Assembly: GCF_002897035.1 (NCBI RefSeq)
Contig: NZ_BAUX01000006.1
Coordinates: 1-64,000, forward strand
Direction of reading: 5' to 3'
From: Methylopila sp. Yamaguchi
Lineage (GTDB): Bacteria; Pseudomonadota; Alphaproteobacteria; Rhizobiales; Methylopilaceae
DNA: 64,000 nucleotides
Under the pieces are notes generated by a model that saw only the letters and a list, made by a program, of their open reading frames with translations, ran no database searches and was not told where the DNA came from. This document shows, piece by piece, positions 25,861-33,327 of this stretch; positions within the stretch are counted from its first letter, which is position 1; every line of letters begins with the position of its first letter. A program made the translations under genes and the position numbers.

Positions 25861-27078
25861 TCAGCCGCGAGCGTCGATCCAGGGCGGCAGGACGAAGCGA
25901 TCGGTGTTGAAGGGCTCTGGCGCGATCAGCGCAAGCGGTTTGCGGTAGTCCTGGATCTGGAAGAACAGGTGCGGCAGGCCGAGCGACGGGTCCTGGGAGA
26001 CCACGGGGTAGGGCGCCGCTGCCTGCCACTGCTCGTCGTAGCGGATCGTGCCGGAAACGCTGCGGTAGATCACCGCCTTCAGCGCCTTCGCCACCTTCCG
26101 GTTTTGCTCGAAGCCCCCCGGCCCGGCCGAGCCGCCGGCGAGGGAGGCGGCGAGCACGTAGTGATGCAGCGCGCTGTAGGACTGGCAGCCGATGTGCGGC
26201 GTCGAGCCCTCGCCGAAGCGGGCGACGTAGCGGGAGGCGAAGCTCCTGCCCATCTCGTCGCGCAGCAGGCCGATGACCGTGCTCGTGAGCACGCCGACGC
26301 CTTTGCTCTGCGCGACGTCCGAAAACGACTGGTGCATGGCGCCGTACTGCAAATAGACGAGGCTGTCGGTCGGCCGCTCCATGAACTGCAGCTGAAAGCT
26401 TGCGAGATCGCCCGAGTAGAAGTGGGTGTTGGCGATCACCGCGGGCTTCGTCGCACGGATCGCGTCGAGCGCTTCGCGCCAGTCGGAGGTCGGCGTCTGC
26501 ACGAGCTCGGGGCCGAAGCACACGCGCCAGCCGAACTTGGCGGCCGATGAGGCCATCGCCTGGGCGATCACGATGCTGTAGGGCTTCGAGCCGGAGACGA
26601 TGGCGATGCGGTTCGACGACGGCTTCCACTGGCCCGTGTCCCGCAGCCACGAAATGAACTTCAGGAAGCCGGGCCCGTACCAGTAGTCGGCGGGGTCGGT
26701 CATGAAGCACCCGAAGTAGCGTTCGGGGTCGCTCATCACCGTGTCGTGGTGCTGCAGCAGCGTGTTGGCGTGGATGTAGATCACGCCGGCCTCCGCCACC
26801 GGCTCGTACTCCGAATTCTGGGGGCCAATGTTGTAGCCGTTGACGATGGCGTGGACCTTATGCGTCCCGATCAGCGTGCGGGCCGCCGCCACCACGTCCT
26901 CGGCGCCTTGGCGTCCGGTGTCCGCGAAGATCGGCTTGATCGGGCGGCCAAGAAGTCCGCCGCGGGCGTTCACCTCTTCGGCCGCAAGGATGACGCCCTT
27001 GCGGAACTCGGCGCCGTCGGCCGCGGAAGGCCCGGTCAGGGGGACCATGCTGCCAATGGGGATGAAGGCGTCGACCAC
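25861..27078 (-). CDS. Signal-peptide-less amide/urea-type binding protein (candidate sensor, AmiC-like)
   Basis: 405-residue type I periplasmic-binding-fold protein (Peripla_BP_5 type), beginning FIPIGSMVPLTGPSAADGAE only five residues after the start. It has no signal peptide: the GTG at 27078 (AAAGGA 8 nt upstream) is preceded in frame by a stop 10 codons back without another start codon, so it must be cytoplasmic. It is clearly paralogous to the exported protein at 29640: TGQWKPSSNRIAIV versus SGAWKPKNRKVHIV, and DSLVYLQYGAMHQSF versus NSLVYLQYGPSQPEF. It lies 27 bp after a soluble hybrid kinase gene. By analogy with AmiC, it probably binds the transported amide inside the cell and controls the kinase; this role is inference. 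Confidence 0.85.
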   Translation of the reverse strand: MVDAFIPIGSMVPLTGPSAADGAEFRKGVILAAEEVNARGGLLGRPIKPIFADTGRQGAEDVVAAARTLIGTHKVHAIVNGYNIGPQNSEYEPVAEAGVIYIHANTLLQHHDTVMSDPERYFGCFMTDPADYWYGPGFLKFISWLRDTGQWKPSSNRIAIVSGSKPYSIVIAQAMASSAAKFGWRVCFGPELVQTPTSDWREALDAIRATKPAVIANTHFYSGDLASFQLQFMERPTDSLVYLQYGAMHQSFSDVAQSKGVGVLTSTVIGLLRDEMGRSFASRYVARFGEGSTPHIGCQSYSALHHYVLAASLAGGSAGPGGFEQNRKVAKALKAVIYRSVSGTIRYDEQWQAAAPYPVVSQDPSLGLPHLFFQIQDYRKPLALIAPEPFNTDRFVLPPWIDARG

Positions 27079-27105
27079 GGCGTTCGTCCTTTGGCGTTTC
27101 GGTGT

Positions 27106-28632
27106 TCAGGCGGGGTCTTGTTCGAACAGCAGGTGGTGCATCATCACCCTGAGCCGGGGCGGGCTGACGGGCTTCACCATCAAGGGGAGACTCGCGGCGC
27201 GGACCCGCTCCACCACGCCGGGCTCGGCGTCGGCTGTGATGATGCAGGCGGGGATTTCCGCTTCCGACACGCCGCGGACGTGGGCGATCACGTCGAGGCC
27301 GGTGCTTTTGCGGATGCTGTAGTCGGCGATGATGAGCCGTGGCCGGAAGCCGCCGGCGACGATCGCCGCAGCCTCCTCGGCCCCCGCCGCGGAGCGCCGG
27401 TCGACGCCCCAGCGGTCGAGGAGCTGGCCCATCGCCTCCCGGAGCGCGTCGTCGTCTTCGACGAGCAGGATCGGCGCTCCGACGAACTCTCCGGCGACCG
27501 CCTCGTTCACCTCGGTCTCCACGACCTCGCTATGCCAGACGTTGCCGAGCGGCACGAACACAGAGAAGCGGGACCCGACCCCCGGCGCGGACTGCAGCTG
27601 GATACGGTGACCGAGCAGGTCCGACAGGCGCTTGACGATGTTGAGGCCCAGGCCGAGGCCTGTTTTCTCCAGCCGCCGGTCGTCCGCCGCGCGGAAGAAC
27701 TCGTCGAAGATCCTTTCCTGGTCCTCCGGCGCGACGCCGCGCCCGGTGTCCACCACGTCGATGCGCAGCCCGTCGCCCCGCCGGCGGCAGCCGACCAGCA
27801 CCCCGCCGACATCGGTGAAGCGAAGCGCGTTGGCGACGATGTTGCTGAGGATTCGTTCGAGCAGCGCGCGGTCGCTGGACACCGCGGCGCGGGCGCCCAC
27901 GATCCGCAGGCGCAAGCCCTTGTCCGCGGCCTGATGCCGGAACTGAATTTCAAGACGCTCGAACAGGGTCGAAAGCTGGAACGTCGCGATCCGCGGCTTG
28001 ATCCGGCCGGCGTCCAGCTGTCCGATCTGCAGCAGCGCGCCGAGCAGGTCCTCCATCACGGACACGGACACGTCCATGCCGTGCAGCAGGTCGCGCCGGC
28101 GGGCGTCGTCCGTCTCCCGCATGCAATTGAAGATCATGATCTTCAGCGCCGCGAGAGGTTGCCTCAGGTCGTGGTTGGCGGCCCGCAGAAAGCGCGACTT
28201 CGCCTCGTCGACGGCCTCGGCCTTCTCCTTCGCGGCGAGAAGCGTCGCCTCCCGGCGCTCCGCGGCCGTCACGTCTGAGAGCATGGTGGCCGCGCCGCCG
28301 CCGTCGATGGGGGCGACCGACATCCGGACGACCCGCCCGTCCGCCGACTTGTAGTCGGCTTCGCTTTCTTCGCCGAAGGCCGCCGCCTGTTCTGTGATCC
28401 AGATATCCGGCGGGACTGGCAGCCTCCACTCCCGGGAGGCCGCGACGGCTGTCAGGAAGCGGGCGTAAGGCAAGCCGACGGGCAGCGCGAAGTCGAAGCT
28501 TTGGCGAAACGCACGGTTCGCGAAGAGGAGGGCGCCCGCCTCGTCCCAGACCGCGGCGCCGTTCGGCAAAGCGTCGAAGCCGGCGAAAACGCGACCGGGG
28601 TCCGTCTCCGCCGCGCCGTCTCCGTCAGCCAC
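27106..28632 (-). CDS. Soluble PAS hybrid histidine kinase
   Basis: 508-residue kinase without membrane segments. Domains in order: PAS-like (about 15-122), HisKA with phospho-His154 in RFLRAANHDLRQPLAALK, HATPase (ILSNIVANALRFTDVGG ... VVDTGRGVAPEDQERIFDEF ... GLGLGLNIVKRL), and a C-terminal receiver with Asp437 in LIIADYSIRKSTG and Lys in PLMVKPVSPP. The NHDLRQPL box is typical of soluble hybrid kinases. Its start overlaps the response-regulator stop by 8 bp, so they form a coupled pair. The lack of a membrane anchor and the adjacent cytosolic binding protein suggest sensing of an intracellular ligand. Confidence 0.9.
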   Translation of the reverse strand: MADGDGAAETDPGRVFAGFDALPNGAAVWDEAGALLFANRAFRQSFDFALPVGLPYARFLTAVAASREWRLPVPPDIWITEQAAAFGEESEADYKSADGRVVRMSVAPIDGGGAATMLSDVTAAERREATLLAAKEKAEAVDEAKSRFLRAANHDLRQPLAALKIMIFNCMRETDDARRRDLLHGMDVSVSVMEDLLGALLQIGQLDAGRIKPRIATFQLSTLFERLEIQFRHQAADKGLRLRIVGARAAVSSDRALLERILSNIVANALRFTDVGGVLVGCRRRGDGLRIDVVDTGRGVAPEDQERIFDEFFRAADDRRLEKTGLGLGLNIVKRLSDLLGHRIQLQSAPGVGSRFSVFVPLGNVWHSEVVETEVNEAVAGEFVGAPILLVEDDDALREAMGQLLDRWGVDRRSAAGAEEAAAIVAGGFRPRLIIADYSIRKSTGLDVIAHVRGVSEAEIPACIITADAEPGVVERVRAASLPLMVKPVSPPRLRVMMHHLLFEQDPA

Positions 28633-29395
28633 GGCCGGGGTTGGCGCCGCCGAACAGGCTCATGGCGTAGTGCAGAGCCGCGGATCTGTCCGGGAGGTTC
28701 AGCTTCTTCATCGCGTTGCGAAGGTGGACGCGAACGGTCTGCTCCGCGACGCCGCAGGCTTCTGCGATCTTCCGCACGGAGGCCCCGCGTCCCAGCAGCT
28801 CCATCACCTCGCGTTCCCGTTCCGTCAGGGCAGGTCCGTCCGACGCCGGCTCGGGGGTCGCGGCGGCTGGCGCTCCGGGGGCCGACCGCTCGATGATGCG
28901 GCGCGGGAACGAGACCTCGCCGGCGAGGACGCGCTCCAGCGCGCGCTCCACCTCGGGCGCGCCGGCGGACTTCGGAATGTAGCCAATGACGCCGTGCTCG
29001 ACCGAACGCATGACGTGCTCGACATCCTCGTGCACGGAGACGACCACCAGCGGGACGGTCGGGAATTCTTTGCGCAGCCGGCGCAGCCCCGCGAAGGCCT
29101 CGAATCCCGGCATCACCAGATCGACGAGCATGAGGTCGACGTCGGGATGGCGCTCCAGCGTCTCCGCGGCCTCCGCGAAGCTCTCCGCTTCGTAGATCTC
29201 GATCGTCTGCTCCAGCCGCTGCATGACCTGCTTGAGCGACTGCCGGACCATCCAGTGATCGTCGGCGATGACCACTTTCAGCCGCCCGCCGGCGGGGACG
29301 GCGCGCGATGCGTCGGGACGTGGCGCGCGGTCGAAGTCGCCCGCGCCGCCGCGGCGCCTCGGCTTGGGGTCGACGCTCTCGAAGGAGTTCAGCAT
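28625..29395 (-). CDS. NarL/LuxR-family response regulator
   Basis: 256-residue regulator: receiver (KVVIADDHWMVRQSLKQ, phospho-Asp92 in LMLVDLVMPGFEA, GYIPKSAGAPEVE) and a C-terminal LuxR helix-turn-helix (LTEREREVMELLGRGASVRKIAEACGVAEQTVRVHLRNAM). The ATG at 29395 is preferred; a TTG at 29431 would add 12 residues, and neither has a strong ribosome-binding site. It is the first gene of the minus-strand regulatory operon and faces the divergent ABC/DMFase operon, so it is the likely activator of that operon. LuxR-type regulators are known at other DMF-degradation loci, in line with this. Confidence 0.9.
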   Translation of the reverse strand: MLNSFESVDPKPRRRGGAGDFDRAPRPDASRAVPAGGRLKVVIADDHWMVRQSLKQVMQRLEQTIEIYEAESFAEAAETLERHPDVDLMLVDLVMPGFEAFAGLRRLRKEFPTVPLVVVSVHEDVEHVMRSVEHGVIGYIPKSAGAPEVERALERVLAGEVSFPRRIIERSAPGAPAAATPEPASDGPALTEREREVMELLGRGASVRKIAEACGVAEQTVRVHLRNAMKKLNLPDRSAALHYAMSLFGGANPGRG

Positions 29396-29519
29396 GAGTC
29401 TCGATCTAAACGAATTGGCTAGCTTACTCAACAGCCACTTTCGGCGATGTCTGCCTCATACATGGGCAAGCCACAGCCCCGATACAAAGGCGGAGGAGCA
29501 GTCACCACCAGAAAATTCG

Positions 29520-29569
29520 TTTCGTCAGACGAAATGCGGTTGACACTCCAAAATGGCTCCGCCTAGCCT
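29520..29569 (+). promoter_or_regulatory. Palindrome and candidate promoter of the amide/DMF operon
   Basis: TTTCGTCAGACGAAA (29520-29534) is a perfect 7-1-7 palindrome. TTGACA at 29540-29545 is a consensus -35 box, with a weaker TAGCCT-type -10 about 18 bases on (29564-29569) and the gene start at 29640. The spacing, palindrome just upstream of -35, is that of an activator site; the divergent NarL-type regulator is the obvious candidate. Confidence 0.6.
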
Positions 29570-29639
29570 CTAGCCCAGAGAGCTAGACGTAATGCGTAGT
29601 GATCTCGCGATCGTTTAACGCGACCCATGGGGCGGCACG

Positions 29640-30926
29640 ATGAAAGACATCACGCGGCGGACACTTGTGAAGGCGACGGCGGCGGGCGGCGCCGCGGCGG
29701 CGCTCTCGGCTCCCTTCATCTCGCGGGCCTGGGCGGCGGAGCCGATCCTGCTCGGCGTTCCGACGTCGCAGACCGCCGCGGCGGGCGTGGCGGACGACCT
29801 CGATCACCTCAACGGCACCACGCTGGCGATGGAGGAGATTAACGCCGCCGGAGGCATCCTGGGGCGGCCGCTCAAGCTCTATGTGACCGACGTCGACAAG
29901 CTCTCTCCCGAGAGCTGCCAGCAGGCGATCGCCGCCTGCGTCGACGCCAAGGTGCATGCGATCTCGAACGCCTTCGTGTTCGTGCCGATCCCCGCGATGG
30001 ACGCCTCCGCCAAGTACAAGTGCCCCTATCTCAACGGCAACACCCAGCGCGCCGCCACCGAGGCGTTCAAGAAGAACCCGGACAAGTACAGCCATGTCTT
30101 CCAGACCGACCCGTCGGAAGTGCACTACGGCTACACATACCCGATCTGGCTGAAGGCGATGGAGAGCTCCGGCGCCTGGAAGCCGAAGAACCGCAAGGTG
30201 CACATCGTCCAGGAGCAGGTCGCCTACTGTCAGACGATCTCGCGGGCGGCCCAGGAGGCGTTGAAGAAGAGCGACTTCGAGGTCGCAAAGATCACCGACA
30301 TCCAGTTCCCGGTGCAGGATTGGGGTCCAGTGATCCAGGAGCTCAAGGAGGTCGACGCCGGCGCGATCATGATCGACCACTGGGTCGCCGCCGAATACGC
30401 CGCCTTCTGCAAGCAGTTCCAGGCCGACCCGGTGCCCAACTCGCTAGTCTACCTGCAGTACGGCCCGTCACAGCCGGAATTCCTGACGCTCGCCGGCGAG
30501 GCGGCAAACGGCTTCTGCTGGTCGACGGTGCTCGGCGTCTACGCCGACGAGAAAGGCAACGCCTTCCGCGCCAAGTACAAGAAGCGGTTCCCCGGCATCA
30601 TGGGCCTCGTCTACACCGGCAACGGCTACGACATCGCCTACTACCTCAAGGCCGCCTGGGAGGCGACCGGCGACCCGTCCAACTTCAAGGCCGTGTGCGA
30701 CTGGATCCGCACCCACCCCTACCGCGGGGTCTGCGGCTACATGGACATGAACAACAAGTACCAGGAGTCCGGGCACTTCCCGGACAACGGTTTCGCTGTC
30801 ACGGCGACCGAACTCGAGAAGGGAATGAGCCAGCTCTACGTCCAGGTCCAGGACGTCGAACATAAGATCATCTACCCCTACGAGATCAAGGAATCGGCGC
30901 TTAAGCCCGCGCCGTGGTGGAGCTGA
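29640..30926 (+). CDS. Amide/urea-type ABC transporter substrate-binding protein
   Basis: 428-residue exported binding protein with a Tat-like signal (DITRRTLVKATAAGGAAAA ... SRAWAA, twin Arg at 6-7), then LLGVPTSQTAAAGVADDLDH and a Peripla_BP_5 fold related to urea and short-chain amide binding proteins (UrtA/FmdD). It heads an operon of transporter genes ending in DMFase, so the likely ligand is DMF or a related small amide. It is the exported paralog of the cytosolic protein at 25861-27078. It overlaps the next gene by one base (TGATG). Confidence 0.92.
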   Translation: MKDITRRTLVKATAAGGAAAALSAPFISRAWAAEPILLGVPTSQTAAAGVADDLDHLNGTTLAMEEINAAGGILGRPLKLYVTDVDKLSPESCQQAIAACVDAKVHAISNAFVFVPIPAMDASAKYKCPYLNGNTQRAATEAFKKNPDKYSHVFQTDPSEVHYGYTYPIWLKAMESSGAWKPKNRKVHIVQEQVAYCQTISRAAQEALKKSDFEVAKITDIQFPVQDWGPVIQELKEVDAGAIMIDHWVAAEYAAFCKQFQADPVPNSLVYLQYGPSQPEFLTLAGEAANGFCWSTVLGVYADEKGNAFRAKYKKRFPGIMGLVYTGNGYDIAYYLKAAWEATGDPSNFKAVCDWIRTHPYRGVCGYMDMNNKYQESGHFPDNGFAVTATELEKGMSQLYVQVQDVEHKIIYPYEIKESALKPAPWWS

Positions 30927-31684
30927 TGGCGGCGCCTGCGGCGCGCGTTTCGGACGCGCCGCTCTTCGCCTGCGAGGACATCACGCTCGATCTCGGCGGC
31001 CGCTCGATCCTGCATGGGATCAGCTTGGACGTCCGACCGGGCGAAGTGCTCGGCGTCATCGGACCGAACGGCGCCGGCAAGACCAGCCTGTTCGAGGTTC
31101 TTTCCGGCCGCATGCGGCCGAAGAGCGGGCGGGTGACCTTCAAGGGCGAGGACATCACCAAGCTGCCGCTGCACGCCCGCGCGCGCCTCGGCGTGGGGCG
31201 CACCTACCAGACCCCCGTTGTGCCGGATGAACTGACGGTCGGCCAGACCTTTAAGGCCGCCCGTCAGGCCTACCGCCCTTACCTGACGCGCCTGGACGCC
31301 GAGTACGGCGCCGAGCTCGTGCATCTGCACGTCGATCACGACGAGGCGACTGCGCAGCTTGAAACCATGAACCGGCGGAAGCTGCTGCTGGCGTGCCTCC
31401 TCATGCGGCGACCGGCGGTCCTGCTGATGGACGAGCCCGCCGCCGGCCTCATCAACTCCGAGGTCGACGAGATCGACCACCTCATCCGCATGCTCTCGAA
31501 GGAGATGAACGTGGCGATCGTCATCGTCGAGCATCGGATCGAGCTGCTGGAGACCATCGCCGACCGCGTGATGGTCATGGACGCGGGCGCCGTCATCGCA
31601 TCGGGGTCGCTCGCGGACATCCTGACCGACCCCAAGGTCCACGCGGCCTACTTCGAAGGTCCCGGCGAAGGGGACGACGCGTGA
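30926..31684 (+). CDS. ABC transporter ATP-binding protein (LivG/UrtD-like)
   Basis: 252-residue ATPase: Walker A VIGPNGAGKTSLFEVL, Walker B PAVLLMDEPAAGL and switch His in VIVEHRIELLE. The usual LSGG signature is altered: after the Q-loop region the segment reads ETMNRRKLLLACLLMRRPAV, with NRRK in place of the LSGGQ core. This could reflect a degenerate signature, with ATP hydrolysis supported by the partner ATPase. The ATG overlaps the stop of the binding-protein gene; an alternative GTG lies at 30914. It works with the second ATPase and the two permeases. Confidence 0.9.
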   Translation: MAAPAARVSDAPLFACEDITLDLGGRSILHGISLDVRPGEVLGVIGPNGAGKTSLFEVLSGRMRPKSGRVTFKGEDITKLPLHARARLGVGRTYQTPVVPDELTVGQTFKAARQAYRPYLTRLDAEYGAELVHLHVDHDEATAQLETMNRRKLLLACLLMRRPAVLLMDEPAAGLINSEVDEIDHLIRMLSKEMNVAIVIVEHRIELLETIADRVMVMDAGAVIASGSLADILTDPKVHAAYFEGPGEGDDA

Positions 31685-32439
31685 GCGCGCCCGCGGCCGT
31701 CTCCCCGGCGGCGGCGCCGGAGCGGCGCGAGATCCTGAGGGTCAAGGGCCTGTCCGCCGGCTACGGCCCGATGCGCGTCATCCACGACCTCGATCTGTCG
31801 GTTTATTCGGGCGAGCGGGTCGGCATCGTCGGCCTGAACGGCCATGGCAAGTCGACACTGTTCTACGCCATCGCCGGGCTCACGGGCTGGCAGCGCGGCT
31901 CGATCCTGCTGAACGGCGTCGAGGTCGGCCGCACGCGCAGCCAGGGGCCGGGCCGCTACACCCACCTCGTGGTCCGCCAGGGCCTCGCGCTCATCCCGCA
32001 GGGCGACGAGATCTTCCACGGGCTCACCGTCGAGGAGCACCTCGACTCCGGCGCCTTCACGCCCCGAGCTTGGAAGGAGCGGAGAGAGCGCAAGGAGAAG
32101 ATCCTCAAGATCTTTCCGCCGCTGGTGAAGCTGATGAAGACCCCGGTCGGCCGGCTGTCCGGGGGAGAACGGCGCATGGTCTCGATCGGTCGCGGGCTGA
32201 TGGCGGAGGCGTCGCTGTTCCTGGTCGACGAACCCTCGCTCGGCCTCGCTCCCAAGATCGGCAAGGGCGTGATGGAGGCGCTGTTCGATGTGGAGCTCGG
32301 CCAGTCCGCGATGATCATCGCCGAGCAGAACGTGGCGCTGCTCGAGGGCCGCGTCGACCGCGTCATCGGCATGCATGTCGGCAAGCTCAAGGGCGAGGCC
32401 TCCGCGTCGCTGTCCTTCCAGACCCGCCGGGAGCTCTGA
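31681..32439 (+). CDS. ABC transporter ATP-binding protein (LivF/UrtE-like)
   Basis: 252-residue ATPase: KGLSAGYGPMRVIHDLDL, Walker A VGLNGHGKSTLFYAI, Q-loop LIPQGDEIFHGLTV, signature GRLSGGERRMVSIGRGLM, Walker B LFLVDEPSLGLAP and switch region AMIIAEQNVALLE. The GTG at 31681 overlaps the previous stop (GTGA). It is the canonical partner to the LivG-like ATPase whose signature is degenerate. Confidence 0.93.
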   Translation: MSAPAAVSPAAAPERREILRVKGLSAGYGPMRVIHDLDLSVYSGERVGIVGLNGHGKSTLFYAIAGLTGWQRGSILLNGVEVGRTRSQGPGRYTHLVVRQGLALIPQGDEIFHGLTVEEHLDSGAFTPRAWKERRERKEKILKIFPPLVKLMKTPVGRLSGGERRMVSIGRGLMAEASLFLVDEPSLGLAPKIGKGVMEALFDVELGQSAMIIAEQNVALLEGRVDRVIGMHVGKLKGEASASLSFQTRREL

Positions 32440-32443
32440 TCCC

Positions 32444-33325
32444 ATGGACGTCGGTTTCATCCTGAGCAACGCGATCGTGCTCGCCTGCATCTACGGCACG
32501 CTCGCGATCGGGCTCTCCATCACCTGGTCCAGCGTCGGCCTGATCAATCTCGGCTACGGCTTCATCTTCGCGCTGTCAGGCTACGGCGCCTGGCTCGCCT
32601 CGCAATACATCTCGACCAACGGCGTCGTGGTCCTCACCGCGGGCGTCCTCACCGGCGCGCTCGGCGGGCTGCTGGTCTGCGCGCTCGCCTTCATCCCGAT
32701 CCACGACAAGCCGAACTTCACCGTCCGCGGCCTGATCGCGACCCTCGCCATCAGCCTCATCGGCACACAGGCGCTGCTCTACTTCTTCGGGCCTCGCTCC
32801 AAGAACCTCCCGGACATCTTCGGCTTCTGGAAGGTGAACGTCGCCGGGATCGTGCTGACCTCCGACAAGATCGGCAACGTCGTGGTCTCCATCGTCGTGG
32901 TGACCGCGGTGCTGCTCTGGATGCGGTCGAGCCGGCGCGGGCTCGAGATCCGGGCGATGATGATGAACCCGCACGCCGCCTCGATCGTCGGCATCGGGGT
33001 GCGCAAGACCGGCTTCTACGTGATGGCGATCACCGGCGGGCTCGCCGGCCTCGCGGCGGTGCTGCTGTCCCAGACCTACTACATCTCGCCCTTCGGCGGC
33101 CTCGCGCCGATGATCAAGGGCGTCAGCATCGCGCTCTGCGGCGGGCTCGGCAGCGTCCGGGGCGCGGTGATCGCGGCGATCATCCTCGGTCTGAACGAGG
33201 CGCTCACCGCCCGCCTGCTTGGCGGTCAGTACGTCCTCATCACCCAGTTCCTCCTGATCATCCTGATCCTGCTCGTCCGTCCCCGCGGCATTGCGGGCAT
33301 CCTCGACCGCGCTCGGGAAGCTTGA
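32444..33325 (+). CDS. ABC transporter permease (LivH/UrtB-like)
   Basis: 293-residue inner-membrane permease starting MDVGFILSNAIVLACIYGTL, with about eight hydrophobic helices and the branched-chain/urea permease motif AASIVGIGVRKTGFYVMAITGGLAGLAAVL plus CGGLGSVRGAVIAAIILGL. It lies 4 bp after the ATPase stop and 2 bp before the second permease. It forms the membrane channel with LivM. Confidence 0.93.
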   Translation: MDVGFILSNAIVLACIYGTLAIGLSITWSSVGLINLGYGFIFALSGYGAWLASQYISTNGVVVLTAGVLTGALGGLLVCALAFIPIHDKPNFTVRGLIATLAISLIGTQALLYFFGPRSKNLPDIFGFWKVNVAGIVLTSDKIGNVVVSIVVVTAVLLWMRSSRRGLEIRAMMMNPHAASIVGIGVRKTGFYVMAITGGLAGLAAVLLSQTYYISPFGGLAPMIKGVSIALCGGLGSVRGAVIAAIILGLNEALTARLLGGQYVLITQFLLIILILLVRPRGIAGILDRAREA

Positions 33326-33327
33326 GC

